From contig JAFEEF010000041.1 in the NCBI GenBank assembly GCA_018241265.1, positions 321 through 54,981 of the forward strand: a stretch of 54,661 nt of DNA, written 5' to 3'. Source of the DNA: Pseudomonadota bacterium (GTDB lineage: Bacteria; Pseudomonadota; Gammaproteobacteria; Burkholderiales; Burkholderiaceae_C). Shown here one piece after another: positions 16,412 to 24,611 of this stretch. The translations under genes and the position numbers were made by a program. Each line of letters starts with the position of its first letter. Position 1 is the first letter of the stretch. A model generated the notes under the pieces. It saw nothing but the letters and a program-made list of their open reading frames with translations. It was not told where the DNA came from and searched no databases.

Positions 16412-17980
16412 TCACAAGAACAGCTTGTAGGCCGGGTTCTCGGTCTCGTCGACGTAGGGGTAGGCCAGGCTTTCGAGGAATTCGCGCAGCGCCTTCCTGT
16501 CGCCGCGCGGAACCTGGATGCCGACCAGGATGCTGCCGTAGTCGGCGCCCTGGTTGCGGTAGTGGAACAGGCTGATGTTCCAGTCCGGATGCATGCTCGA
16601 CAGGAACTTCATCAAGGCGCCCGGCCGCTCCGGGAAGATGAAGCGGAACAGCCGCTCGTCGCGCGCCAGCGCGCTGCGGCCGCCGACCATCTGGCGCACG
16701 TGCAGCTTGGCGAGTTCGTTGTCGGTCAGGTCGAGCGTCTCGAAGCCGTGGCGCGCGAAGTTGCGCACGAGCTTGGCGGACTCTTCGCGCCGCGCCGTCG
16801 CGATGCCGACCACGACGTGCGCGGCGTCCGAATCCGAGATGCGGTAGTTGAATTCCGTGACCGCGCGCGGGCCGATCAGCGCGCAGAGGCGCCGGAAGCT
16901 GCCGCGCTCCTCGGGGATGGTGACGGCGAACAGCGCCTCGCGCTCCTCGCCGACCTCGGCGCGCTCGGCGACGAAGCGCAGCCGATCGAAATTCATGTTG
17001 GCGCCGCAGGTGATCGCGACGTAGGTCTTGCCCTTGGCACCGTGCCGCTCGGCGTACTGCTTGATCGCCGCCACGCCCATCGCGCCGGACGGTTCGAGGA
17101 TGCTGCGGGTGTCCTGGAAGACATCCTTGATCGCGGCGCAGGCCGCGTCGGTGTCGACCACGACATAGTCGTCGACGAGCTTGCGGGCGAGCCGGAACGT
17201 CTCTTCGCCGACCAGCTTGACGGCGGTGCCGTCGGCGAACAGGCCGACGTCGGACAGCGCGACGCGCCGCCCGGCACGCACCGAGCGCAGCATCGCGTCC
17301 GAGTCGGCCATCTGCACGCCGATCACCCGGATCTCCGGGCGCACCGCCTTGATGTACGCCGCCACACCCGAGATCAGCCCGCCACCGCCGATCGCGACGA
17401 AGACCGCATCGATCGTGCCCTGGTGCTGGCGCAGGATCTCCATGGCGATCGTGCCCTGGCCGGCGATCACGTCCGGATCGTCGAACGGGTGCACGAAGGT
17501 CAGACCCTGTTCCTGCTGCAGCTCGCGGGCGCGCTCGTAGGCGTCGGAATAGCTGTCGCCGTGCAGCACGACCTCGCCGCCGAGTGCGCGCACGGCGTCG
17601 ATCTTGACCCGCGGGGTCGTCACCGGCATCACGATGTGCGCCTTGCAGTCGAGCCGGCGAGCGGCGAGCGCAACCCCCTGCGCATGGTTCCCGGCCGACG
17701 CGCAGATGACGCCGCGCGCGAGCTGGTCCGCCGACAGGCGCGCCATCTTGTTGTAGGCGCCGCGCAGCTTGAAGCTGAACACCGGCTGGGTGTCCTCGCG
17801 CTTCAGCAGGACCTGGTTGCCGAGCCGCTTCGACAGGCTGCGTGCCGGTTCGAGAGCGGTCTCGATCGCGACGTCGTAGACCCGCGCGGTCAGGATGCGC
17901 TGCAGGTAGTCGGAGATCGACAGCGGCGGCGGGCGAGCGGGGGATGCTGACTTTGGGGGCGGGCGCTTGCGGTCGGCCAT
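16412..17980 (-). CDS. ilvA: Threonine ammonia-lyase, biosynthetic (threonine deaminase)
   Basis: This 522-residue PLP enzyme converts threonine to 2-oxobutanoate, the first committed step of isoleucine synthesis. The N-terminal fold-type II catalytic domain carries the PLP lysine in SFKLRGAYNKM, the ASAGNHAQG loop and the glycine-rich phosphate loop AIGGGGLISG. Two ACT-like regulatory domains follow (about residues 340-510), which mark the long, isoleucine-inhibited biosynthetic form. The ATG at 17980 has GGAG seven bases upstream. cobT lies 107 bp downstream on the same strand and may share transcription. Confidence 0.97.
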   Translation of the reverse strand: MADRKRPPPKSASPARPPPLSISDYLQRILTARVYDVAIETALEPARSLSKRLGNQVLLKREDTQPVFSFKLRGAYNKMARLSADQLARGVICASAGNHAQGVALAARRLDCKAHIVMPVTTPRVKIDAVRALGGEVVLHGDSYSDAYERARELQQEQGLTFVHPFDDPDVIAGQGTIAMEILRQHQGTIDAVFVAIGGGGLISGVAAYIKAVRPEIRVIGVQMADSDAMLRSVRAGRRVALSDVGLFADGTAVKLVGEETFRLARKLVDDYVVVDTDAACAAIKDVFQDTRSILEPSGAMGVAAIKQYAERHGAKGKTYVAITCGANMNFDRLRFVAERAEVGEEREALFAVTIPEERGSFRRLCALIGPRAVTEFNYRISDSDAAHVVVGIATARREESAKLVRNFARHGFETLDLTDNELAKLHVRQMVGGRSALARDERLFRFIFPERPGALMKFLSSMHPDWNISLFHYRNQGADYGSILVGIQVPRGDRKALREFLESLAYPYVDETENPAYKLFL

Positions 17981-18050
17981 GCCGATGCTCCTCGGTCTAC
18001 TGTGGCCGTGCGGTGGCAGGCGGGGCGGGGATCATAGCGGCAGGACCGCC

Positions 18051-18171
18051 CAATAAAAGGGCCCGAGATCTCACGATCTCGGGCCGAATCCACCATTGGA
18101 GGAGGTGGAGGAGACAACCGGTTGGAAGCGGTACGTGCGGCGCGTTTGGCAGCACGTTCGACTTCCGAATG
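18051..18171 (-). ncRNA. Candidate small RNA with two anti-Shine-Dalgarno UCCUCC motifs
   Basis: The 327-bp space between ilvA and the OsmC gene holds a minus-strand unit that looks like an sRNA of about 120 nt. In transcript order it has a 5' hairpin with outer arms GGAAG/CTTCC (plus-strand 18162-18166 and 18124-18128) and inner arms ACGTGC/GCACGT (18152-18157 and 18133-18138). A first UCCUCC follows (18107-18112), partly single-stranded. Next is a small hairpin CCACC-UCCUCCAAU-GGUGG (18090-18108) exposing a second UCCUCC in its loop. An 11-bp perfect terminator hairpin with a U-rich tail closes the unit. Possible reading frames have about 50% G/C at third positions, unlike genes here, so it is not coding. 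Rfam has a 'Betaproteobacteria toxic small RNA' family that I suspect is related, but I could not test this. Confidence 0.65.
18052..18085 (-). terminator. Rho-independent terminator of the candidate sRNA
   Basis: A perfect 11-bp stem GGCCCGAGATC (18060-18070) / GATCTCGGGCC (18075-18085) encloses a 4-nt loop. On the minus strand it is followed by CTTTTATT. No T-run follows on the plus strand, so it works for minus-strand transcription coming from the 18086-18200 side. Confidence 0.85.
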
Positions 18172-18177
18172 AAATGC

Positions 18178-18206
18178 AGTGTAGGCGCTTTTTTGCTGCG
18201 CCGCAA
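18178..18206 (-). promoter_or_regulatory. Candidate promoter of the sRNA
   Basis: On the minus strand, TTGCGG (18201-18206) and TACACT (18178-18183) are separated by exactly 17 bp. Transcription would begin near 18171, just before the 5' hairpin. Confidence 0.45.
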
Positions 18207-18307
18207 TATCGACCTCCTGACGACCGGTGCGCGTCGCGTTGCCGCCTCGGCCGCGTGAAACAATGTCGGATCGACGTGCCGCCCGGCACGCGCTCGCGAG
18301 GACGGCG

Positions 18308-18733
18308 ATGGATTGCACGATCAACTGGATGCCGGACAGCGGCATGGCGTTCGCCGCCGAAACCGGCAGCGGCCATCTGCTGACGATGGACGGTGCGCCC
18401 GACGGCGGCGGCCGCAACCTCGCGCCGCGGCCGATGGAGACCGTGCTCGCGGGTACCGGCGGCTGCACCGCTTACGACGTCGTGCTGATCCTGAAGCGCG
18501 GCCGCCACGACGTGCGCGGCTGCAAGGTCGTGCTGACATCGGAGCGCGCACCCGCCGATCCGAAGGTCTTCACGAAGATCCACATGCATTTCGTCGTGAC
18601 GGGCGTGGCGATACCCGAGACGGCGGTCGAACGCGCGGTGGCGCTGTCGCACGAGAAGTACTGTTCGGCGACCATCATGCTCGGCAAGACCGCCGCGGTC
18701 ACGACCAGCTTCGAGGTGCGCGGCGTGGCGTGA
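18308..18733 (+). CDS. OsmC family protein (YhfA-like)
   Basis: This 141-residue protein of the OsmC/Ohr superfamily carries the two family cysteines, in GGCTAYDVVLILKRG and in KYCSATIML. OsmC/Ohr proteins reduce organic peroxides, but the YhfA-like branch has no proven substrate. The start at 18308 (MDCTINWMP) has GAGGA upstream; the reading frame extends further 5' without merit. It is divergent from the sRNA and ilvA, and converges on coq7 with a 20-bp gap. Confidence 0.9.
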   Translation: MDCTINWMPDSGMAFAAETGSGHLLTMDGAPDGGGRNLAPRPMETVLAGTGGCTAYDVVLILKRGRHDVRGCKVVLTSERAPADPKVFTKIHMHFVVTGVAIPETAVERAVALSHEKYCSATIMLGKTAAVTTSFEVRGVA

Positions 18734-18753
18734 TGCGCCGTCGCGCCTCCGGC

Positions 18754-19374
18754 TCACAGATGATGCGCCGTCCGCGTCATCACGCCGGCGGCCAGCCGCA
18801 TCGCCCAGCGTAGCGGCGCCGGCATCTGGGCGGCGCCGGCGCGTTCGGCCATGTCGGCATGGCGAGCTTCGTCTTCGCGCATCTGGCGGACGACGGCGCG
18901 CGAGGCGGTGTCGGCGGCGGGCAGGCGCTCGAGATGGCTCTCGAGGTGGCGTTCCACCTGTCGTTCGGTCTCGGCGAGAAAGCCGAGGCTCGCTGCGTCA
19001 CCGATACGGCCGGCCAGAAGTCCGATCGCGAACGCGCCGCCGTACCAGAGCGGATTCAACAGGCTAGGCCGCGCGCCGAGTTCATGCAGGCGCTGACGCG
19101 TCCACGCGAGATGGTCGGTCTCCTCGCGGCCCGCGTGCTCGAACTGGGTGCGCAGCGCGGCATCCCGCGTCGCCAGCGCCTGCGCGCTGTAGAGCGCCTG
19201 CGCGCAGACTTCTCCGACGTGGTTCACGCGCATCAGTGCGCCGGAGCGACGTCGCTCGGCTGTGTCGAGGTCTGCTGCCGGCGCCGCCGGCCGTGGACAC
19301 GGGCGGCTCGCGTGGTGCGTTCCGCTGAGCGTGCGCAAGGCATCGTCGGCTGTGGAGAGTAGGGTGTCGAGCAC
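18754..19374 (-). CDS. coq7: Coq7, demethoxyubiquinone hydroxylase
   Basis: This protein of about 206 residues is a membrane-associated di-iron carboxylate enzyme that hydroxylates demethoxyubiquinone late in ubiquinone synthesis. The ligand motifs are present: [12 protein letters not shown], the REETDHLAW helix, and [12 protein letters not shown] near the C-terminus, with internal symmetry typical of the family. I choose the GTG at 19374, giving [16 protein letters not shown] after initiation, which matches family N-termini. The frame continues about 77 codons upstream to an ATG, but that part is non-homologous. The GTG lacks a strong ribosome-binding site, so the exact start is uncertain. 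Confidence 0.92.
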   Translation of the reverse strand: MLDTLLSTADDALRTLSGTHHASRPCPRPAAPAADLDTAERRRSGALMRVNHVGEVCAQALYSAQALATRDAALRTQFEHAGREETDHLAWTRQRLHELGARPSLLNPLWYGGAFAIGLLAGRIGDAASLGFLAETERQVERHLESHLERLPAADTASRAVVRQMREDEARHADMAERAGAAQMPAPLRWAMRLAAGVMTRTAHHL

Positions 19375-19656
19375 GGGCGGTCCGGTCAAGTCGCGGTGCC
19401 TGAGAATAGCGCCGACGGAGGGAAGTCGCGCCGGTCGCGGTCGTGGATGGCAATGGCCTCGAGAGCGGGCCTCTGGGGGTGCCGGCGCCTCGTTGTGCAC
19501 AGACAACATATTGGCCTTTTTTGGACGGCAAGCCTTTCCAGCCCTCGGCCCCTCTGGTGCAATACGCACAACTTCCGCTGAGGGGGTTGTGCCTGATCGG
19601 CCCAAGGCGGGTGTTTGGTGATCGGGACCTCTTGTTCAACCTAGGAGATAGTTGCA
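19375..19656 (+). promoter_or_regulatory. Leader region of the porin gene, with strong ribosome-binding site
   Basis: This 282-bp region has no gene that I can support. AGGAGA at 19643-19648 precedes the porin ATG by eight bases. The region is less GC-rich than its surroundings around 19500-19530 and 19570-19655, as expected for a strong promoter, but no convincing -35/-10 pair was found. Confidence 0.4.
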
Positions 19657-20739
19657 ATGAAAAAATCTCTACTCGCTCTGGCAGTTCTGGGTGCTTTTGC
19701 GGGTGCGGCGTCCGCCCAATCTTCCGTGACGCTGTACGGCACCATCGATCTGAGCGCCAAGTATGTGAAGAACGATGGTTCCGACCGCCGCTATTCGCTG
19801 AGCCAGGACGGTATCAACAGCAGCCAGCTCGGCTTCCGTGGCGTTGAAGACCTCGGCGGCGGCCTGAAGGCCAGCTTCGTGCTGCTCGGCGGCGTCAACG
19901 CCGACAGCGGCACGATGAGCGATGCTTCGTCGGGCAAGTTCTTCAATCGTCGTTCGACGTTGAGCTTGAGCGGCAACTTCGGTGAAATCCGCCTCGGCCG
20001 CGACTACACCCCGACGTTCTGGAACAACACGATCTTCGACGCGTTCGGTACGAACGGCCTGGGCGATTCGTCGCACGTGCTGCAACTGCCGACCGCGACC
20101 TTCGTCCGCGCCGACAACTCGATCCAGTACTTCCTGCCGACAATGGGCGGTCTGTACGGCCAGATCATGGCCGCGGCCGCTGAAAACGGTGCGTCGAAGT
20201 TCGGCAGCGGCCAGACGCAAAACGTCAACCCGGGCCGCTACGTCGGTGGCCGGATCGGCTATGCAGCGGGTCCGTTCGACGTGGCGATCGCGTATGGCGA
20301 GCAGAAGTACGGCGCCGGCAATCCGGCCAACGTGAACATCATCGGCACGCTGGACAGCCAGAAGACGTTCAATATCGGCGGCGCGTATGACTTCGGCGTC
20401 TTCAAGCTGATGGGCTACTACGACCGCGACGAAGTGGGCGATCTGCATGAAAACCGCTACTCGATCAGCGGCGTGATCCCGCTGGGCCAGGGTGAATTCC
20501 ACATCGGCTACGACTACAGCAAGGCGAGCGGCGACGGCTTCGACAACAAGGTCGACCAGATCGCGGCGACTTACGTCTACAACCTGTCCAAGCGGACCGC
20601 CCTCTACGGTACGGCGTCGCGCGTCTCGAATGGCGACTCCTCGGCGAACTCGGTTGCCAGCGGGAGCGCGCAGACCGCCGCGCCCACCTTCGGTGGCAAG
20701 TCGACCGGCTTCGAGCTGGGCGTTCGTCACTTCTTCTGA
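19657..20739 (+). CDS. General (gram-negative type) porin
   Basis: This 360-residue outer-membrane porin forms a trimeric diffusion channel. The signal peptide MKKSLLALAVLGAFAGAASA is followed by QSSVTLYGTIDLSAKYV, the hallmark first strand of Burkholderiales/Neisseria porins. Alternating beta strands run throughout, and the C-terminus ends with ELGVRHFF, whose final Phe is needed for BAM recognition. Codons are biased toward highly used ones (CTG, GGC, GAA, AAC), consistent with high expression. It is a single-gene transcript ended by a strong terminator. Confidence 0.97.
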   Translation: MKKSLLALAVLGAFAGAASAQSSVTLYGTIDLSAKYVKNDGSDRRYSLSQDGINSSQLGFRGVEDLGGGLKASFVLLGGVNADSGTMSDASSGKFFNRRSTLSLSGNFGEIRLGRDYTPTFWNNTIFDAFGTNGLGDSSHVLQLPTATFVRADNSIQYFLPTMGGLYGQIMAAAAENGASKFGSGQTQNVNPGRYVGGRIGYAAGPFDVAIAYGEQKYGAGNPANVNIIGTLDSQKTFNIGGAYDFGVFKLMGYYDRDEVGDLHENRYSISGVIPLGQGEFHIGYDYSKASGDGFDNKVDQIAATYVYNLSKRTALYGTASRVSNGDSSANSVASGSAQTAAPTFGGKSTGFELGVRHFF

Positions 20740-20777
20740 TCGAGGGCTTGCCTGAGGCAAGCAAGAGGTCCGATTAC

Positions 20778-20806
20778 AAGGCCGCCTTCGGGCGGCCTTT
20801 TCTTTG
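20778..20806 (+). terminator. Rho-independent terminator of the porin gene
   Basis: The stem AAGGCCGCC (20778-20786) pairs with GGCGGCCTT (20791-20799) around a stable TTCG tetraloop, and a T-rich tail TTTTCTTT follows. It lies 38 bp after the porin stop. Confidence 0.95.
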
Positions 20807-20853
20807 GCGCGCCGAAAGTGCCACCGGGGCTTACCCCGTCGGGGCTTCCCCTT

Positions 20854-20882
20854 TTGACGGATGGCTCGGGTTTTGCTCTGAT
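20854..20882 (+). promoter_or_regulatory. Candidate promoter of the peptide transporter operon
   Basis: TTGACG (20854-20859) and TCTGAT (20877-20882) are spaced by 17 bp, about 100 bp before the first transporter gene. Immediately upstream is a tandem 15-bp-spaced GGGGCTT..CCCC pair (20826-20851). A weak GGGG-CTT-CCCC hairpin ending in TTTT overlaps the -35 box. Confidence 0.4.
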
Positions 20883-20988
20883 CCGCCGTATGTCGAGTGA
20901 GCGACCCGTTGGCGATCTGCTGCTGCCAGGCTTGACCCATTGCGTCTCCAAACGCTCCGCTTGAGCGGCGCCATGCCGTTGCCGACCG

Positions 20989-21972
20989 ATGTTCGCCTTC
21001 GTTGTTCAGCGCCTGGTTCAAGCCGTGATCGTGATGCTGACGGTGGCCTTCATCGCGTTCATGCTGTTCCAGTACGTTGGTAATCCGGTCGACAACATCC
21101 TCGGCCAGGACGCGACGCCGGAGCAGCGCCAGCAACTGCGCTCCGATCTGGGGCTCGACCAGCCGTTTCCGGTCCAATTCGTGCGCTTCGTCGGCAACGC
21201 GGTGCGCGGCGAATTCGGTCTGAGCCTGCGCCAGGGCCGCAAGGTCTCATCGCTGATCGTCGAGCGCTTCCCTGCGACGCTGGAGCTTGCGGTCGGCGCG
21301 GCCCTGCTGGCGCTCGTGATCGGACTCCCGATGGGCGTGTACGCCGCGCTGCGACGCGGCGGCTTCCTGTCGCAATTCATGATGACGGTCTCGTTGCTGG
21401 GCGTGTCGTTGCCGACTTTCCTGATCGGCATCCTGCTGATCCTGGTGTTCGCCGTCACCTTCAAATGGTTTCCGAGCTTCGGGCGCGGCCAGGTGACCGC
21501 CATCGGCCCTTGGACGACCGGTCTGCTGACGGCCGATGGCTGGCGCCATCTCGTGCTGCCGGCCGTGACATTGGCGGTGTTCCAGCTCGCGCTGATCATG
21601 CGGCTGGTGCGTGCCGAGATGCTCGAGGTGCTGCGTGCCGACTACATCAAGTTCGCGCGTGCCCGCGGCCTGCCGAACCGTGCCGTCTACTTCGGACATG
21701 CGCTGAAGAACACCCTCGTGCCGGTGATCACGATCACCGGCCTGCAACTCGGCTCGCTGATCGCCTTTGCGATCATCACCGAGACGGTCTTCCAATGGCC
21801 CGGCATGGGCCTGCTGTTCATCCAGGCCGTGACCTTCGCCGACATCCCGGTGATGGCCGCCTACCTCTGCCTGATCGCGCTGATCTTCGTCGTCATCAAC
21901 CTCAGCGTCGATCTGCTCTATTTCCTCGTCGACCCGCGCCTGCGCATCGAAAAAAGCGCCAGTGCTCACTGA
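20989..21972 (+). CDS. Peptide ABC transporter permease (DppB type)
   Basis: This 327-residue polytopic permease of the DppB/OppB/GsiC group begins with the typical N-terminal helix (FVVQRLVQAVIVMLTVAFIAFML). It has the family segment GLDQPFPVQFVRFVGNAVRGEFG, and the cytoplasmic EAA-like loop KFARARGLPNRAVYFGHALKNT that contacts the ATPase subunits. It is the first gene of a five-component transporter operon and pairs with the second permease. The substrate is probably di- or oligopeptides but cannot be fixed from sequence. Confidence 0.93.
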   Translation: MFAFVVQRLVQAVIVMLTVAFIAFMLFQYVGNPVDNILGQDATPEQRQQLRSDLGLDQPFPVQFVRFVGNAVRGEFGLSLRQGRKVSSLIVERFPATLELAVGAALLALVIGLPMGVYAALRRGGFLSQFMMTVSLLGVSLPTFLIGILLILVFAVTFKWFPSFGRGQVTAIGPWTTGLLTADGWRHLVLPAVTLAVFQLALIMRLVRAEMLEVLRADYIKFARARGLPNRAVYFGHALKNTLVPVITITGLQLGSLIAFAIITETVFQWPGMGLLFIQAVTFADIPVMAAYLCLIALIFVVINLSVDLLYFLVDPRLRIEKSASAH

Positions 21973-21997
21973 TGCTGATCGTGAACGGAGACCTTAC

Positions 21998-23572
21998 ATG
22001 CACTTGAAGCGTTCCATCCTCGCTGCTGCGCTCGCACTGGCTTGCGGCATTGCGCAAGCCGTCACCTTGCGGGTCTCCGACGTCGGCGACGTCCAGTCGA
22101 TGGATCCGCATTCGCTCAACGAGACGCTGCAGCTCAGCTTCACCGCCAGCGTCTATGAGCCGCTCGTCGGCCGCGACAAGAAGATGGCGCTGACGCCTTT
22201 GCTGGCCACCAAGTGGACGCAGCCGCAGCCGACGGTCTGGCGTTTCGATTTGCGCCACGGCGTCAAATTCCACGACGGCACGCCGTTCACCGCCGACGAC
22301 GTCGTCTTCACGTTCAAGCGCGCCGCCGGCGACGGCTCGGACATGAGGGGCTACACGCAAGCGCTGAAGGAGGTGCGCAAGGTCGACGACTACACCGTCG
22401 ACTTCGAGACCAACGCGCCGTATCCGATCCTGCCCGACGTGATCTCCAACGTGGTGATCATGAGCAAGAAATGGTGCGAGGACAACAAGGCCGAGAAGCC
22501 GGTCGATCGCCGCAAGGGCATCGAGAACACCGCGAGCTTCAAGGCCAACGGCACCGGACCGTTCCGCCTGAAGGAGCGCCAGCCGTCCGTGCGCACCGTG
22601 CTCGTGCGCAACTTCAACTACTGGGACAAGGTCGAGAGCAACCTCGACGAGGTGGTGTTCACGCCGATCGGCAACGACGCGACCCGCGTCGCCGCGTTGC
22701 TGTCGGGCGAGACCGACGTGATGGAGCCGGTGCCGCTGCAGGACATCGAGCGCATCAAGTCGGCGGGCGGCTTCAAGGTGCTGCAGGGCCCGGAGTTCCG
22801 GACCATCTTCCTCGGCATGGACCAGAAGCGCGACGAGCTGCTGTTCAGCAACGTCAAAGGCAAGAACCCGCTGAAGGACAAACGGGTGCGCCAGGCGTTC
22901 TACCAGGCGATCGACATCGAGGCGATCAAGTCGCGCGTGATGCGCGGCGCAGCAACGCCCGCCGCGCTGATGGTCGCGCCCGGCATCCGCGGCTTCCAGG
23001 CCGACATGAACAAACGCCTGCCCTACGATCCCGAGGCGTCGAAGAAGCTGCTCGCCGACGCCGGCTATCCGAACGGCTTCGAGATCGGCATGAACTGCCC
23101 GAACGACCGCTACGTCAACGACGCGGCGATCTGCCAGGCGGTCGCGGCCAACCTGGCGCGCGTCGGCGTCAAGGTCAACCTCATGGCCGAGACGAAGAAC
23201 AGCTACTTCCCGAAGATCCTGCGCCGCGACACGAGCTTCTACCTGCTCGGCTGGACGCCCAGCACGCTCGACGCGCACGACGTGCTGTCGTCGATCATGG
23301 CGACGCCGACCGACAAGGGCCAGGGACAGTTCAACCTCGGCTGGTACAGCAACCCGAAGCTCGACGAGCTGACCTTGAAGATCCAGTCGGAAACCAACGA
23401 AGCCAAGCGCAACGACATGATCCGCGAGGCCTTCAAGATCCACCAGGACGATGTCGGCCATATCCCGCTGCACCAGCAGGCGCTGGCATGGGCAGTGAGC
23501 GACAAGGTCACGTTGGTTCAGTTGCCCGACAACCGGATGTTCTTCAAGTGGGTGTCGCTGAAGGCGAAGTGA
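21998..23572 (+). CDS. Peptide ABC transporter substrate-binding protein (SBP family 5)
   Basis: This 524-residue periplasmic binding protein carries a signal peptide MHLKRSILAAALALACGIAQA. Family-5 motifs include VQSMDPHSLNETLQLSF near the start, TVWRFDLRHGVKFHDGTPFT, and VRQAFYQAIDIEAIKSRVM. It captures peptides and delivers them to the two permeases. The start at 21998 is supported by GGAG seven bases upstream; an upstream ATG at 21962 would put 12 charged residues before the signal peptide. No lipobox, so it is probably soluble in the periplasm. Confidence 0.94.
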   Translation: MHLKRSILAAALALACGIAQAVTLRVSDVGDVQSMDPHSLNETLQLSFTASVYEPLVGRDKKMALTPLLATKWTQPQPTVWRFDLRHGVKFHDGTPFTADDVVFTFKRAAGDGSDMRGYTQALKEVRKVDDYTVDFETNAPYPILPDVISNVVIMSKKWCEDNKAEKPVDRRKGIENTASFKANGTGPFRLKERQPSVRTVLVRNFNYWDKVESNLDEVVFTPIGNDATRVAALLSGETDVMEPVPLQDIERIKSAGGFKVLQGPEFRTIFLGMDQKRDELLFSNVKGKNPLKDKRVRQAFYQAIDIEAIKSRVMRGAATPAALMVAPGIRGFQADMNKRLPYDPEASKKLLADAGYPNGFEIGMNCPNDRYVNDAAICQAVAANLARVGVKVNLMAETKNSYFPKILRRDTSFYLLGWTPSTLDAHDVLSSIMATPTDKGQGQFNLGWYSNPKLDELTLKIQSETNEAKRNDMIREAFKIHQDDVGHIPLHQQALAWAVSDKVTLVQLPDNRMFFKWVSLKAK

Positions 23573-23608
23573 CGATCTTCCGGCAGCCTTCCTGATGTCG
23601 AGCCGCCC

Positions 23609-24577
23609 ATGACATCTCCTGCCGACACGGCCGGTGCCGCGGGCGCGTCCGAAGCGCCTCCACCGGCACCCGGTGCGGTCGCGCGCTTCTTCGACGGCGA
23701 CGTCTGGTACTCGTTCCGGACCTCGCCGGTGGCGATCGGCGCCGCGAGCGTCGCGCTGGTATGCATCGTCTGCGCGTTCTTCGCCGGCTGGATCGCGCCG
23801 CACAACCCGTTCGACCTCGCGACGCTCGAACTCAGCGATTCGATGTTGCCGCCGGCCTGGATGCAGGGCGGTACGACGAAGTACCTGCTCGGTACCGACG
23901 AGCAGGGCCGCGACGTGCTGTCGGCGCTGATGTACGGCGCGCGGATTTCGCTGCTGATCGGCGGCGCGTCGGTGATCGCCTCGGTGCTGATCGGCGTGTC
24001 GCTCGGGCTGCTGTCGGGCTACGTCGGCGGCCGCACCGACGCCTTCATCATGCGGGTCTGCGACGTGATGCTGTCGTTCCCGTCGATCCTGATCGCGCTG
24101 CTGATCGCCGGCGTCGGCCACGCGATGTTTCCGGACGCGCACGACACGCTGGCGTTCGGCGTGCTGATCATCGCGATCGCGCTGCCCGGCTGGGTACAGT
24201 ACGCGCGCACGGTGCGCGGCTCGACGCTGGTCGAGCGCCACAAGGAATACGTGCAGGCGGCGCGCGTCATCGGCGTCGCGCCGCTGCGCATCATGCTGCG
24301 CCACGTGCTCCCGAACGTGCTCGGGCCGGTGCTGGTGCTGGCGACGATCCATGTCGCGCTCGCGATCCAGACCGAAGCGACCTTGTCGTTCCTCGGCGTC
24401 GGCGTGTCGCCGACGTCGCCGTCGCTCGGCACCTTCATCAACGAAGGCAACAAGCAGCTCTTCAGCGGCGCCTGGTGGCTGGTGATTTTTCCAGGCGCGA
24501 TGTTGCTGTTGATTTCGCTGAGCATGAATCTTTTCGGGGACTGGCTGCGCGACGCGTTGAACCCGCGGCTGCGTTGA
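23609..24577 (+). CDS. Peptide ABC transporter permease (DppC type)
   Basis: This 322-residue second permease belongs to the DppC/OppC/GsiD group. It has a proline/alanine-rich cytoplasmic start, an N-terminal helix (GAASVALVCIVCAFFAGWIAP), the family motif LLGTDEQGRDVLSALMYGAR, and the ATPase-contact loop KEYVQAARVIGVAPLRIMLRH. The C-terminal segment ...MNLFGDWLRDALNPRLR is typical. It forms the translocation pore with the DppB-type subunit. Confidence 0.93.
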   Translation: MTSPADTAGAAGASEAPPPAPGAVARFFDGDVWYSFRTSPVAIGAASVALVCIVCAFFAGWIAPHNPFDLATLELSDSMLPPAWMQGGTTKYLLGTDEQGRDVLSALMYGARISLLIGGASVIASVLIGVSLGLLSGYVGGRTDAFIMRVCDVMLSFPSILIALLIAGVGHAMFPDAHDTLAFGVLIIAIALPGWVQYARTVRGSTLVERHKEYVQAARVIGVAPLRIMLRHVLPNVLGPVLVLATIHVALAIQTEATLSFLGVGVSPTSPSLGTFINEGNKQLFSGAWWLVIFPGAMLLLISLSMNLFGDWLRDALNPRLR

Positions 24578-24611
24578 CGGATCGAACCAGACCCCACCTT
24601 CGGAGGCGATC

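Noticed and set aside
18060-18215. A small minus-strand protein starting with ATT after AGGAGG in the ilvA/OsmC gap
   Set aside because: No stop before the terminator hairpin, about 50% G/C at third positions, and a start codon that is extremely rare; the RNA interpretation fits better.
19493-19506. TTGT-N6-ACAA dyad upstream of the porin as an operator
   Set aside because: Four-base arms are too short to stand out and no promoter could be anchored to it.
20890-20964. A 24-residue open frame (starting MSSERPVGD) between the porin and the peptide transporter
   Set aside because: No ribosome-binding site and no leader-peptide feature such as a regulatory codon run or attenuator; likely chance.
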